A stretch of DNA of 64,000 bases from Brachionus rotundiformis (GCA_016802295.1 JAESIW010000137.1:6377130-6441129); one strand, 5' to 3'; positions 1 to 12,041 are shown, counted from the first letter of the stretch. Program-made: numbers and translations. The notes: generated from the sequence alone by a model not told the origin.

Positions 1-1050
1 TTTATACTAAATCTTTTGTAATTAATGAAAAATAAAGTCAAAAAATTTTTCGTTTCAATTAACTACTCAAACTTCTTTTTTTTCTTACTTGAAAATCTTT
101 AAATAAATAATATCTTAAATTGTCAGGAAAGAGTTATTAGAAAGAAAACAAAATAGTAAAAGTAAATTTATTGAGCTATTTAATTATAAATATAAAAATA
201 AATATTAAATAAAATTTTTCCACAAATTCACTTAATAATCAATTAGTCGTTTTTTTTAATAAATTATTTATGAAATTAGTTTTAACTTTTTTTACTTAAT
301 TTATGCATTTTCAATCTTTGTTTACTAACAAATGTTTCGTCACATTTTAAACATTTGTTTAATTTTTCAGTTGAATTTTAAATTTTTTTTCGGTTTTCAA
401 ATTTGAATAGTATTCTTGGTAATGTTTCTTTAAATCATATTTTGCTTAATTTTTGTTTCTCATGATTCCATCTATTTTTCTATTTTTCAGATGACCATGA
501 CGAATGATAGTTGGCAGCTTATATTTTTACGCGTATTTTTCAATTTTTCAGATGACCATGATTTTTCAATTCGTTGTTAATATTTTAAATTGATAAACTT
601 GTGCTTTGTTCACTCAATTCTGATGGTCTAAAAGCAACATTTAAAGAACAAGAACCACAATTACTATTGCATAACTCTTTTAACTGATTATCACTTTCTT
701 TTTGGTTACCTGTAATTTCATTTATTAAAAAGCTAAATTCTTGACTTGAATCAAAATAATTTTTTTTTTCTTATCTTTTTTTCACGATTATTTAATTTAA
801 AATTTTCTACTTTTTTATCTGAAATATATTTGAGAGGCAGAACAATTATTGTTTTGTAAATTATCTTTGAATTTTATTAATCTATCCTTTTTCAGATCTG
901 AAAAGATCACACTCCAAAATTCACAATTGTTAATGTTAAAAAATTTTAATAGTTTGTAATGTCTTTCACATATCGAAAAAATCTTCTTTTTTGATTTGAA
1001 ATATTATTGTCGACTACAAATGCTTTTGTTTAGGTTAGATCGTATTTTAA
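1..1050. other. AT-rich sequence without a recognisable gene
   Basis: No convincing coding stretch was seen on either strand. The only local structure is a short direct repeat: a cagatgaccatga motif near 488-500 recurs near 549-561, each time after a run of t. The low-complexity composition matches the rest of the intergenic DNA. The right part may be the degraded end of the relic described from about 1060. Confidence 0.5.
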
Positions 1051-1059
1051 TTTTTTTTT

Positions 1060-2215
1060 TCTTTAATTCGAAAAATTTTGATGCTTTTCAATGGCATCTA
1101 CTTTATCTTTAGATGACGTTAGTCCTTTTAATAATGATTCTTTATTAATAAAATTGCTCAAAGATGAAAAATGCTGGTCACGGCAATTTTTTCCATGTTT
1201 CTCACAAAAAAAATTTAACGAGACAATTATATTTCCTATAAATAATTCATTAAATAAATAATGAAAAATTCTGATTCTGATTTTAAATTATCTTCCTGTA
1301 TCTGCCCATACAAAGTTTTGTCTTTTTTTAGAATTCTATTTGAATTACTTAATTCCTAACTAAAAATTACTAACAAACTTAATATTACCGAAAGCAATTG
1401 ATTACATCAGAACCACTTTCATTTTCTTGGTCAGCAGACACTAAATAAACATTTATTAATTCAAGTTTTCATTCATTTTTGAAGAAAACACCAAAGCCGA
1501 ATAGTGTCCTTGAAAGTTGATTTCTGTATTCATTACGAATTTCAAATGAAAGCAAAATAAGAAAACAAACTAAATCGAACACATATAAAGTTTTATATAA
1601 AATCACCTATTAATATTTTTTTCTTCGAGTCCATCTCAATAAAAATATAGCCTTCTACTAGATTGCTTTCATTTGATTGTATGATTCTCTTTGTTAAATT
1701 GCAATCGAATGATAAAAATCATAAATTTCAATTGTTTTCAATGTGGGATTTATTTTTGCTTAATTCTGGCTGCGATAAATTTAACTAGATTTAGCCGTAA
1801 AATTATCTTTAAATTTAAAAATACTTTGATATCATTGAAATCATAAAATCTTAATCTGAATGTAAAAATTTTCATCAGAACTAAATCCAAACTCCTTAGC
1901 AAAATCAAATACTTCATTTTTACGTTTCAAAAAAATTATTTTTTTAATTTTTTTAAAGTTAAATTTTAAGAACATACCTTTTTTTGTTCACAATAATCAC
2001 AGAGATCTGATAACCAATGTAGTATTTTATATTTATCCTCAACATAGTTATAAAATGTTGAAAAACAAATGTTTTTTTTTTAATGTAATTAAACAAAATG
2101 CTTGAAAAAAGGAAACTGAACAATAATATGCGTTTGATTCTTCTTTTTTTAGATATCGATTCGCAGCAATGCTGCTAATAGACATCATATGTTCATCTAA
2201 GTTTTTTTTCCTCCT
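1060..2215 (-). pseudogene. Decayed transposase-like ORF with an HGK...DQHFS motif
   Basis: No intact frame exists, but protein-like pieces line up on the minus strand. Near 2210-2100 there is a stretch reading ISSIAANRYLKKEESNAYYC. Near 2075-1985 a piece ends in WLSDLCDYCEQKK. Near 1500-1400 a piece contains LFGFGVFFKNE, and near 1180-1130 there is FCEKHGKNCRDQHFSSLSNF. The order (a Cys-pair region, a middle acidic part, then a CEKHGK..RDQHF block) resembles uncharacterised transposase-like ORFs that I recall from animal genomes. This is a family impression only and I cannot name the superfamily. Frameshifts and stops separate every piece, so it cannot be expressed as one protein. It could also be a decayed host gene. 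Confidence 0.4.
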
Positions 2216-3320
2216 TAAAAAATATTTAGATAAATTTATTATGTGAAATGCTATTATTAATATTAAAAAAAAATCTTTTCTTTAGACAAAATATATTTCC
2301 TAGAGAAAAAAACATACCAGAAATTGTCAAAATCTTTCCCTGAATAGTAATTTCATTTTATGTTTTTCAATTATTGAGAGCGCTGACCATTTTCGAAAAC
2401 TTGGTTCTTCAAAAACTAATAACAAATTTCCAAAAGATTCCTGTTCTCATATTTGCAATTATTTATTTAATTTAATTTTAACACCAAGCTTTCATATAAA
2501 AAAGTTGACATTGTTAATCATCTATACAAAAAGTTCTTTACTAGGACTCCTACATTATTGTTTCATTTGAATAAAATTTTATATTATCATTAATTAGTAA
2601 AACTTATATAAAAAAAATAAATACAAATTATGACTGTATAAATTAGGAATTAATATTATTACTTTTTGTCTTTAGATATTTTTCAAAAAACTGTTTTATG
2701 ATAATGAAAATAAAAGAAAGTGTAAAAAGCTAGATATTTGCTTCTCTTTTTTTGTTCTTGCTAAACTTATTTGTTAGGAATATATAAATTTTCTTTTTAA
2801 ATTTAAAATTCTCAGTTTAAATTATCACTTTTTAAGGAACTTTTGCTTAATTTTTAGCTTTGATTAAACCATTTCTAACAGTGAAATATTAATCAAAAAT
2901 GAAGGAAAAATTTGAGGGATAGTTTAAAATATCTTGTTCAATAATATATATTTTAGTTTTATAAAATTATAAAAATTTAGTTAAAAAGACTAAAAATCTA
3001 AAGCGAGAAAATAAGATCTTGAAAATTGGAGCATATTTTAGAAACACAGGTAAAAAACTGAAAATATTTAACAATATTCTATGGGACGTATTTAATCTAT
3101 CTCTAAAATTACTTAATCGATCACTAATATTTTTCTATCTCTTATTTTACTAAATACCCTTAACTTATATTTATTAATCTGTCTCCTAATTAAATAAAAC
3201 AGCAACTAATTTTACTTAAAGTATCTCTTATTTTTATTTATTAAATTGATTCAAAAAAAAAGAATCATAAAAATTTCAAATAAATTCAAATAAAATAATA
3301 TCTAATACCGTAATGCCTTC
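2216..3320. other. AT-rich sequence, nothing recognised
   Basis: Only A/T-rich low-complexity sequence is visible, with no coding similarity, RNA gene or clear repeat on either strand. Confidence 0.5.
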
Positions 3321-3324
3321 CCCC

Positions 3325-3564
3325 TTAATGCGGCATTTATTTTAAGAATTCTGGATTTTAATGCATGCTTTTAACCCACTTTTTTTCCAGATACGCTGCG
3401 ACTAAAAATGCTGTAGTTAATTTCAAAGTTTAGGTATAAATGCCGCATTAAATATGTAAAAAATAATAAAAAATATTTTCCTATGTTTCAATTTTTCAAA
3501 ATTTGAAACACAAAAAATGTTCCTCGAACATAAGGTTTTTTACACATTTAATGCGGCATCTATA
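3325..3564. repeat. Inverted repeat built on an aatgcggcat core
   Basis: The core ttaatgcggcatttat at 3325-3340 has an exact reverse complement at 3436-3451. A longer pair, 3435-3463 against 3536-3564, forms 29-base arms with only two mismatches around a loop of about 72 bases. Three copies of the motif (+, -, +) therefore lie within 240 bp. GC-containing arms are conspicuous in this AT-rich DNA. The structure could be a small non-autonomous element (MITE) or the terminal repeat of the neighbouring MULE relic. I found no matching copy beyond the other end of that relic. Confidence 0.7.
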
Positions 3565-3589
3565 ACAAAATCTTTAGTTGAGCTTCTTC

Positions 3590-4165
3590 TTTCTTTCTTA
3601 AATCACTGTTTGTCGATGCTTGCACTACTTTTTCAGCTTCATTATCAATTGTTTTTTTGTTCTTTTTTGTTGGTATAACTGTTTCTTGAAGAGTTTCTTC
3701 CTATTCTTCTGTTAGCTTTCGCTTTAGAACTTTGATTGAGCTGACAGCTCTATCTTCTTTATTTGCTTCTGATTGGTACTAAATGCGTTTAGACTTACAT
3801 TGTCTACCTCTTCTAGGTTTTTGTCCAATAACTACTTGCTTAGCTTCGATTGGTATTTTCACAAGTTTCATATTTGCAGCAAAGCCTACAAGATGCTAAC
3901 AAACATGATCTTTAAAGAAGGAAGGACAGGAAAAACTAGCTGTTTGCACTCAGTTATCGAGTTCCTATCAGAGCTGATTCTTGTTTCCCAAGTTTTAAAC
4001 AAAATTCCATAGAATTCGTCAAAAGATTTGAAATTTAAATGTTCAACTGCCGATCGGTAAGTCTTGATATTTTAATAATTAACTTCTACATAAGCCATCG
4101 TCGAGTTGGTGTAATTTATGATCATATTGTCTTCATCTCTTGAAATTGATTTTTTCTTATGTTCA
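3590..4165 (-). pseudogene. MULE transposase relic, C-terminal part with SWIM zinc finger
   Basis: Read on the minus strand from 4165 down, the sequence encodes a charged region (KTYRSAVEHLNFKSFDEFYG near 4065-4005). A frame change follows, then a SWIM-type zinc finger whose pattern CPSFFKDHVC-stop-HLVGFA is visible near 3915-3870. The expected Lys before the His has become a TAG stop. A basic tail ends near 3600. SWIM fingers sit at the C-terminus of Mutator-like (MULE) transposases. The matching N-terminal part lies on the other side of the hAT-like element, at 7344-8548 on the same strand. I therefore read the two pieces as one gene split by insertion and then decayed. Confidence 0.6.
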
Positions 4166-4321
4166 ATCCAGTCCATACAATTACACTTGATATAAGTCAA
4201 GTGTCAAGTATGAGTGTAAGTTTTAGATAAAACTTGGACTTAAACTTACACCAAAACTATTTTCAAGTGTAACATTTGCAATTACACTTGATCACTTGAA
4301 TTTTTCAAGTGTGACTTTTTA
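4166..4321 (+). repeat. Left terminal inverted repeat of the hAT-like element
   Basis: This is the reverse complement, with scattered mismatches and small indels, of 7183-7343. It is rich in acttga/tcaagt steps. It contains the nearly palindromic core cacttgaatttttcaagtg near 4294-4312, a possible transposase-binding region. Confidence 0.75.
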
Positions 4322-4429
4322 GTTAAGCAACATATTATGGTTTAAAACTTGAAAATTTCTGGTAAATATTTATATTTAAATTGTTTTAGAGTCAAACAGT
4401 GTAATAATCTTTGTAAAAAAATAAGTAAT

Positions 4430-7015
4430 TTATAGAAAAAAAATATTCTTTGAATTTAAACATTTGTTTTCAAAATCAACATTTACCAGTAATACTTTGT
4501 TCATGAAATTCTCTGCTTTTATTTTCTGAGATCTTTTGCTGCTGACAACACCACATATGCTACAGAATCGTTCAATATAAGCACTCGATGCTGGTATTGA
4601 AAAAATTTTTTTTGCTACTTGACTCAAAATTGGGAACTCTTAGGAATTCTCATTCCAAAAAGCCTTTGTAGACCTTCGGATATTAGTTTCGTCCTGAGTT
4701 GTATCGAAGAAAGGATCTTTTTCTCTTCAAATTTTATCAAGAACTGAAACTCTTTAAGTATCAATATGCTTTTCATTTGCTCTTGACTTAATTAGACTAC
4801 TTAAAACACGATTTTCAGCACAATTAAAAGCAGGATTTGATCTTTGACTTTCATTATTTGCTCTTGTAACCTCAGTTGAGGGATTCTTATCACTATATAG
4901 AAAGAGCGCAGCTTCACAAAAATGTTCGAAAGCCTTTTCCGTAATTTCAATAGCGTTTGGTTTGTTAAACCAAAAATCGAATTTTGAAGTGTTTAATAAT
5001 GCAGCTAGCAAATATGTGTTTGAATTAAATTCATATTCGAAACGTTTGTTTAAATCTTTTACAAGCTCTTCAATAAGTTTTTTCCATTCACCTTGTTCAT
5101 TATATTCCGATAAAGTTGCGTTTATTATTACTTTTAAACTTGGTATCAAGTCTCCAATATGCAAATCGGATTTTTGCCATAAAATGGAGAGCGTATACAG
5201 AGGATATAAAATCTTTAGATAGTTAATTAACTTGGCTCTTGAAATTGGACATTCATTCTCTTTTAACAAGATTTTTTAGTAGGTCGAATAATACGATTCA
5301 AGCATTAAATAAGTTGAGGAACATCTTGTTCCATTTTCGAATCTCAATTTTGCTTCATTTTATCTAAAATCATACGAAAGAACTGTGGATGATCTAACAC
5401 TACCAGCATAACTAGATAACTTATTTAAAATTCTACTAAATATTTTGCATTTTTTAATAACAGTTCGAATACCTAAATTGATTTATGGGATGAGCATGAG
5501 TATCTTGATACTGTTTCTGATCAAATTTTTAAATTTAAATTGGAACCTGGATCCAAACTATCATCTTCGTTAACATCATCAACATCTTCTCGTATTTCTT
5601 CGTCTTCTAATCGTTGATTGATTAAAAGTTCATAAAAAAAAAGTACTGGTTCTTCTACAACACGATCAATCTCAATGTCTGCATCTGCATACCAAAGTTC
5701 TTGAATTTGCCCTTTGATTCAGCTCATTTAATCATCCATTTCATGAGTTTCATCATACTCAAGTTCTCCATATTCAACTTGTCTAAAACCATTAATTTTT
5801 AAATCAAGTTCTTCAATTGCATCATCAAACATCAAATTTTGTTTGTGTTTAAATAGTCTTACCAGAGATGAACCTTGATCACAAACAACACCAGTAATTT
5901 TTGTTTATCGAACTCATAATGATTAATTACATGCTCGAGGTTATCTTTAATTGTCTCAGCAGTAGCATGTCTTTGCATTTTTCGCATACTAATAACTCTT
6001 ATTTGGACCTGACCACAAATCAATAATCAAACAGATTCAATGGGCACCTTTATTTTCGCTCTAGATTAATTTTAAGTGTTTTCCTAACCTGTGGTAGTAT
6101 TTATTTTGTAAATGTATGAGGATGCGGAAGGGGAACTGTTAAAATCGAGTATAAAAACGGATTTTCTAATTGCTGAATAGCTGTATTTTAGGTCAAAAAA
6201 AATTTGACTTAATTCAGTTCATTATCGTTTAAATTTGTCGTTGATTTCCCTCTAGTTCGACACTTGCTATAAGATTCAATTATAAAACTTGATGGTTCTC
6301 AAGGTGCTTGTAAAGATTGGAAGTTGCAACCAGTCTTTCTGAATAAACCTTGTTACAAATAAAACAAGTAAACTTTATTGGCTCAGTTGGGATTACATCG
6401 AACTCCGTTTGAAACTCAAAAAAATTTAAAGCAGCTGAGTATTTGGCTTGAAAATCGGTATTGAAACGATAAAAATAAAAATCTTTTAGTCACTCTTGTC
6501 TACCTTTTCTTTAGAATTTTACTATTTTTTTTTTATAGCTTTTTTTGCTTCGTGTTGTCTTGAGTTTTTAAATAGAACAATTTGAATTTTTTTCTCTGGA
6601 TAATGTTCTAAATTTTTAATTTACCAATTTTTCGGAAAATACCTACAAATACTAATTGGAACTTTAGGGATAAAAATTAGTAGTCAATGTAATTATCTTT
6701 TAAATTCCGGCTTTAAGGTTTAAAAGAGTCAAAAAATATTAGTATTATTTATTTGACGACTAAAAAAAAAATATTAGAATTAATACTTTCGACTGTAGTA
6801 TCTTGCTCAGTCAATGTATTTCTACGCCTCGATGTAACAATATTATTTTCGTTTCCGTGTTGTTCATTTATCGTTTGGTTTTCTTGCGTTTGTTGATTGT
6901 GATTTTGATTAGTTTGGTCTCTTCGATGTCTACTACCACTAAGACAATTGTTGGAGCAAGCATCGGTCACAACTTGTCTTTGGTTTCTTCTGGGTCTGGT
7001 GGATTGATTGGACAT
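4430..7015 (-). pseudogene. hAT-superfamily transposase, decayed
   Basis: The pieces appear in transposase order on the minus strand. An N-terminal Asn/Gln/Arg-rich start lies at 7015-6749. A BED-type zinc finger follows at about 6400-6290, with CFICNKVY followed by TSNLYKHLENH (Cys-x2-Cys and His pair). The central region includes an uninterrupted piece at 5269-4754. The C-terminal dimerisation segment is at 4627-4430, with SIPASSAYIERFCSICGVVS, where ER-F-S is the hAT hallmark. Frames change between pieces and stops intervene, so no functional protein can be made. The hAT assignment rests mainly on the dimerisation motif and the BED finger. Confidence 0.75.
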
Positions 7016-7182
7016 CTTAAATAGTTTAAATTTTATTCAAATCTTTTGGTCGAATTAATTTTACAAAATTGAATAATTCATAATTTATTTTGTATGAATT
7101 TAAATGATTTTTATTAAATTTTCAAAAAATATATGAAAGAAAAATAAGTTAACAATCTTTTGGATCTTAATTTTTCAAAAGA

Positions 7183-7343
7183 AAAAAGTCACACTTGAAA
7201 AATTCAAGTGTTAAAGTGTAAGTGAAAGTGTTAAACTTGAAAATACAATGATTGCAAGTTTAAGTCAAAGTTTAATGCAATACTCACACTCATACTTAAC
7301 ACCTGACTTTTTAGAAATATAATTATGTGACTGGATTCCAGTC
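7183..7343 (-). repeat. Right terminal inverted repeat of the hAT-like element
   Basis: This is the imperfect inverted partner of 4166-4321. The outermost bases read gactgga going out into the MULE gene. The inner boundary, near 7183-7210, carries the same tcaagtgtgact block as the left repeat. Confidence 0.75.
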
Positions 7344-8548
7344 ATATGTAAAGAATTGAGTATAAATTGCTGGTTCAAGTAAAAAATTTTTGCAATTGAC
7401 TGACAATGGATCTCTTCATTTCGACCAATGCTTAATAATATATTTGCAAGAGATAAGAACTGGTGTAAAGGTAAGCGTTTTCTGAACAAAAAATTCTTTT
7501 TTATTGTAGAATTAATAGATGCTAATCCATTCTTTGTTCTTGGTCCATCAGGGAAATCCTTCATACCAATCAGGATTCTTTAAGAGCGACTCGCTTTCAA
7601 AATATCTGAGAAAGTCCTTGATATTTTGTTTGAATGGTTAATCTACTTTTTAAAGGAGCTTTGATGCCTTCTGAAAAAGGCAATCAGATTGACACAGCTG
7701 TAATGAGTCTAAATCAAGCAAAATTTGTGATTGTAGAGTAAAGTCGTTTAGAATTGGTATACCTGTAGTAATAGCCTTTTTCGCATTCAACCAACAAATG
7801 CCTCGTTTTCTTACTCCGAATACATTTTTGAATCCGTTGGTGATAGCATCTGCTGCGTCAGCTACTAGATCAACACAGCGTAGCTCTTGTTGATTTGTTA
7901 ATTGTAATCCAATTAACAGAGAAGAGAACATAAATTGATAGTGATGTTCATTCTCTGTATTTGTTAGTGATATACCAAATGGTTGAAATACGTTATCATA
8001 ATCACTTTCCCCATAATAAAAACACGAAAATTGTTCCATATTAGTTTGTAGTTTGAATCTGCTTAAATAAAATTTGTATCTTTGCAGTTTTCTGGTAAAC
8101 GCTGTCAAGTCAGAAAAAGACGAAAGCTTAGCTCTTCAATTTATATTGATATCTATATTCTGGAAATTTACTTGTTTCCTCGCAATCCACTTTGATTTGA
8201 TACGATACTGAGCTAAATAATTATACAATTGCTTCTCAGTTGGAACTTGTAAATCAGTCTTGATATTTTCTTTTTTTTCTATTTCTTTCTCGATGTTATT
8301 TATAAGGACAAGAGGTAATTGAAAACCTTTTACTAGTAATTCAACTATATATTTCTTTGTCTCTTTGTTAATACCATGCCCAGTAATGGCATTCTCATCA
8401 TGATTGTGTTGATCCTTTGTTTCAAATAAAGCCATGATAGATTTTCACTAACTGCAGCTGGGCATTGAGGTCCTTTTCTCTTAACTAGGTTGCATCGATA
8501 ATCAACACTTAAACCGGTCTTAGTTTCACTACTTTTCAGAGAAGACAA
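7344..8548 (-). pseudogene. MULE-type transposase relic, N-terminal and catalytic part
   Basis: Several adjoining minus-strand pieces make up a Mutator-like transposase. Near 8520-8440 there is a FLYWCH-like zinc finger (YRCNLVKRKGPQCPAAV), continued by an HNHDE segment near 8410. A helical linker with KQLYNYLAQYR lies near 8250. The MULE core is at 8108-7650, with PFGISLTNTENEHHYQFMF, LVADAADAITNG and KRGICWLNAKKAI; the usual fH.k motif here has Asn for His. The last piece (7564-7344) runs into the hAT end. At least three frame changes separate the pieces. The C-terminal SWIM finger is found beyond the hAT element at 3590-4165. Confidence 0.65.
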
Positions 8549-9995
8549 AATCTTTTCATTAATCGAAAAAATAATATTATAGATAGAAAAAATAAAATTA
8601 TATATTTTATTAAGTGATCGTTTAAGTAATGTAAGAGATCGTTTAATAATACCCCATTTTCTTTTTAAAATCTTTTAGCAAATATCATGACTTTTTTTCG
8701 TAACTATTTTCGAAAAAAAATTTCTAATTGCTTTCTTTAAAATGTATAGAATGATTTTCTATTTATGTTTTGTAAATTGACTGGAACTTTTAAATTAAAG
8801 CTTAAAAACCATCAACGAAAATTATAAAACGATAAAGTTAAAAATGATAAAAAGAAAAAAAGTGCTCAACAGGAAAAAAAATTCAAATGAAACTGAACCT
8901 TACCATATTAGTTTGTTTCTTTTCTTTTTTTTGGAAAGTAATAATTTTGACAAAAAAAGCTGTAGAAAACTTAACTTTCGAAAGATAAGAAAGTAGACCT
9001 TCCAATAACAATGAAAAATTAAAAGTAATTAATAGAATATCTTATTCAATTTGATAATTGATTTAAAATTTTTTTTAAGTGTATCATTAAAGGCAAAAGT
9101 TTGAATGATAAAGAGTCATTCGTAATTAATTTCAATAATGAAGAATTTAATTTATTCAAAAATCAGTACTTAACATTAGATATACAGTTAAAAAAACTTG
9201 TAATTTTTATTCAATAATTTGAACTTAAATTTTGGGATCTTTACAAGATTGGTCAAAAAGAAAAATTATTTAATAAAGAAGAAGAATAAAAGGACAAGAT
9301 TTCTGTTTTAGAAAATGACATGGTACAAAACTGAAAATTTAAAATTTAATAAAAAATTTAAAACTTAAATTTATCAAAACAAAAATAAATGATTCTTTGA
9401 GTGAAAAATACCAAGGGAAACTATTGATTAGCGAAAATGAACTATTCTAAAAATGAAATAGAAAACCTAAAGGCTACCGTAATCTAAATATTTTAATTAA
9501 TTATTAATTGTTTACTTAGCACAAAAAATTTAACAAAATTCAATAATAAAGCATTAAATCTAATGCAATTCATTCTCCGGTGTTATCTTACATAACAATC
9601 TTCATAAACTAAACAGGGAATTTAATTTTAGCAATCAAAAATATTGCTTTAGTTCTGAGTAAATTTACAATGACAAATGTTAACATAACAGAAAAGAGTC
9701 ATAGAGATTTAAAAATAGAAAAAAATCATTCTAAGACTAGCATGAATTCAATTCTTCAGAAATTTGAAGTTTTTTTTAATTCAATTCGGGAAAAGTCAAT
9801 TTGAAGATAATAAAAAATAAAATAATAAGTTAAAATTAACTACTCAAAATTTATTTATTTTATTTATTCAAATCATTAAATTTACTTATTTTAAAGGGAT
9901 TATTTTTCTTAACATAATGTAATCAAATAATTTAGATAAAAATATTGATTGAAAAAAATTTTGAATAGTTCCTCTGATTTAAAAGATTCAGGAAA
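8549..9995. other. AT-rich sequence with at most a decayed coiled-coil trace
   Basis: No gene is visible. The plus strand around 9280-9480 has short Lys/Glu/Asn-rich runs such as ISVLENDMVQN and SEKYQGKLLISENELF, broken by stops. They could be remains of a coiled-coil ORF, like the coiled-coil fragments further right, or chance in A-rich DNA. Confidence 0.4.
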
Positions 9996-11747
9996 TCATT
10001 TAATTCCCATAATTTGATATTTTAAACACGGTGAAGTGGTTGCATAGGTTGACGTGTTGTATGCATATGCCATATATTGTAAATACTTATCCCAATCATT
10101 TTGGTGCTCGTTCTTGAAGCATGAAAGAATTGCTTTTAATGTGCGATTAAAACTTTCGGTCAAGCCGTCACACTCAGGATGATATGGTAAGTCCTTGAGT
10201 TTATGAAAGTCGAGTAATTCATAGATTTTGCTTAAAAGTTCCGATGGAAAGTTTTTTTCAGCGTCTGTTAGAAAATTGATGAAGAGACCATTTTTCATCA
10301 TGAGGTTAATTTTTCTTTGTGAAGGGTATGTTTCTTTTTTTTCTTTTGACAGGTAAGACATTTTTTTTTTCAAAATGTTCAGGTAGTATTATCAGTTTTT
10401 GAAACGATCTGTCTTCTTGTGGTTTAAATCAATACATGAGTTGATCAATAAGTCGTTAGACATCATAGTTCTCGTAAAGAACTCTTTTAAGGTTTGTATT
10501 CAAAGGCTCCATCTCGATAAACGGCTTAGTATTACCACTTTGTTGGATTTGTATGTAAAAATACAATTTGCGCAACTGCGTTTGAATGAATCTTGCCAAT
10601 TTGATATATAATTCAATGCAAAATTTTCAATAAATTTCCGATAGTATTGGGCCAGTCCGAGGAAGCTCTGAAGTTGGGTTAATGTTTTTGGTCGCTTGTA
10701 TTGGAAAAGAGCTTCGCACTTTGACTTGTCTGGCTTGATTGAACCATTTGAAATTACATGGCCTAAAAATACCATCTCTTGCTTCGCCACTTCACACTTT
10801 TTCATTTTAACTGAAAGTTGGAATTTCTTCAATTCGTTGACTACAAGTTCTATGTGTTTAAAGTGTTCGACCAGTGTATCTGAATGAATCAGGATATCCA
10901 AGAAAACCACTACAAATCCAGCTATAATGAATTTTTTCAACACTTGATTCATCGCTCTTTGAAATGTAGCTGGAGCGTTTGTGAGCCCCATTGGCAATAC
11001 GAGGTACTCGAACAAACCCCATTCACATGTGAATGCCGTTTGTTTTCTACACTCTGGTTTCATTAAAATTTGAAAATATCCAGTATAAAGATCGAGTTTT
11101 GTAAACCATCTCGATTGAGCCAACAATGCATACAAGTCCTCGTTGTTTGGTAAAGGATGAGCGTCTTTGAGTGTTCGTTCGTTCAGCGAACGGTAATCAA
11201 TTGTGACTCTTATTGAACCGTCCGGCTTCGAGACTAGCATGAGCGGTGAAGCCCATGAAGAGTTGCTAGGTTGGATCAAATTCGCGGTTAACATTTCGTC
11301 TAGCATTGCTTTAAATTCTTCTCTTTTACTGTAGGGTATACGTCTCATTTTTCGCCTTATTGGTGGTAAACTTGGGTCGATCAGTTTGATTTCGTGTTCG
11401 AAGCAGGGTGACGGTTTTAGCTCCTTAAGTGATGCTGCTGAAATTGACGTAATAAGTGTGTTGATTTTTTCAAGGTAGTGGTTTAAATTTATGTCGGAGA
11501 TGGTGTTGATCAAGCATGATTTACTAAGTGCATTTTGTAGAAAGGACTTTGGTTTGTTGACGAATTCTTTGCTTAATTGCTTCTCGGTTTCTCGAAGTTT
11601 ATCGATTGGTTGAGAAAAATATGGAAACTGCTCTAGTAAATCCATGCCTAAAAGACAGTCAGAGACTAAGTCTTTGAAGACCACTAAGAATGTAAATATA
11701 ACGGTTTCGCCTATTCTACATTCTGCATATGTTCTACCCATTAGCAA
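9996..11747 (-). pseudogene. Ty3/gypsy pol relic (protease end, reverse transcriptase, integrase fragment)
   Basis: The minus strand reads a retroviral-type protease C-terminus (DCLLGMDLLEQFP near 11660-11620). A reverse transcriptase follows, with the signatures SSWASPLMLVSKPDGSIRV, IDYRSLNERT, WFTKLDLYTGYFQI, LPMGLTNAPATFQRAMN and FLGHVISNG. The catalytic motif reads VVFLDILIHS (about 10912-10883), so one Asp of the usual LDD pair is missing. After YYRKFIENFA (near 10625) the frame is lost, and most of RNase H is deleted apart from a RLSRWSLE-like remnant. An integrase fragment continues at 10373-9996 with FLTDAEKNFPSEL, YHPECDGLTESFNRTL and a DW..YL.....YNTS segment. Neither gag nor LTRs were found. 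It belongs to a different lineage from the plus-strand element at 12600. Confidence 0.85.
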
Positions 11748-12041
11748 TTAGATTTATTAAGAAGAAATTAAATTATCAATTACTTTCTATAAAATTTATG
11801 GTTTGAATTGATGTTTCCATTACCATTACAACCTTAAAAAAACATCCTGATTTGCTTAGGTCGATAAAATCAAGTCAATTTTCACCAGGCGAAAGAATAA
11901 ATTCAGAATTTTTAAATAAACTATTAAATTGATTAACAATAGAAGATTCAGAGTCGCATGTACTGGTTTCATCATATAAACTACATCGGAAGTTTGGATA
12001 AGAAAAATAATTTTCTTCTAAAATATTAATTAAAATTTTTT
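11748..12041. other. Probable upstream debris of the gypsy relic
   Basis: Broken minus-strand coding traces that could be the upstream protease/gag end of the adjoining gypsy relic lie here. Nothing can be delimited. Confidence 0.35.

Larger units (their letters stand above)
4166..7343 (-). mobile_element. hAT-like DNA transposon with ~150-bp terminal inverted repeats
   Basis: The left end (4166-4321) and the right end (7183-7343) are imperfect inverted repeats that share many blocks: cagtc...attaca, aagtcaagtgtcaagtatgagtg, aaacttggacttaaactt, and ttgaatttttcaagtgtgact. Inside, on the minus strand, are a BED-like zinc finger and a hAT C-terminal dimerisation region. The flanks read atccagtc (4166-4173) and ttccagtc (7336-7343), a 7/8 match that fits the 8-bp target duplication usual for hAT elements. 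If so, the element proper is 4174-7335. The exact ends remain uncertain because the same bases also extend the inverted repeat. It sits inside a MULE transposase gene. Confidence 0.75.

Noticed and set aside
5440..5480. A tRNA B-box-like gttcgaatacc
   Set aside because: There is no A box at the right distance and no cloverleaf could be drawn. It lies in the decayed hAT element.
4166..7343. CRISPR-like array from the repeated acttga/tcaagt motifs
   Set aside because: The motifs are irregularly spaced, confined to the element ends and mirror each other as inverted repeats in a eukaryotic genome.
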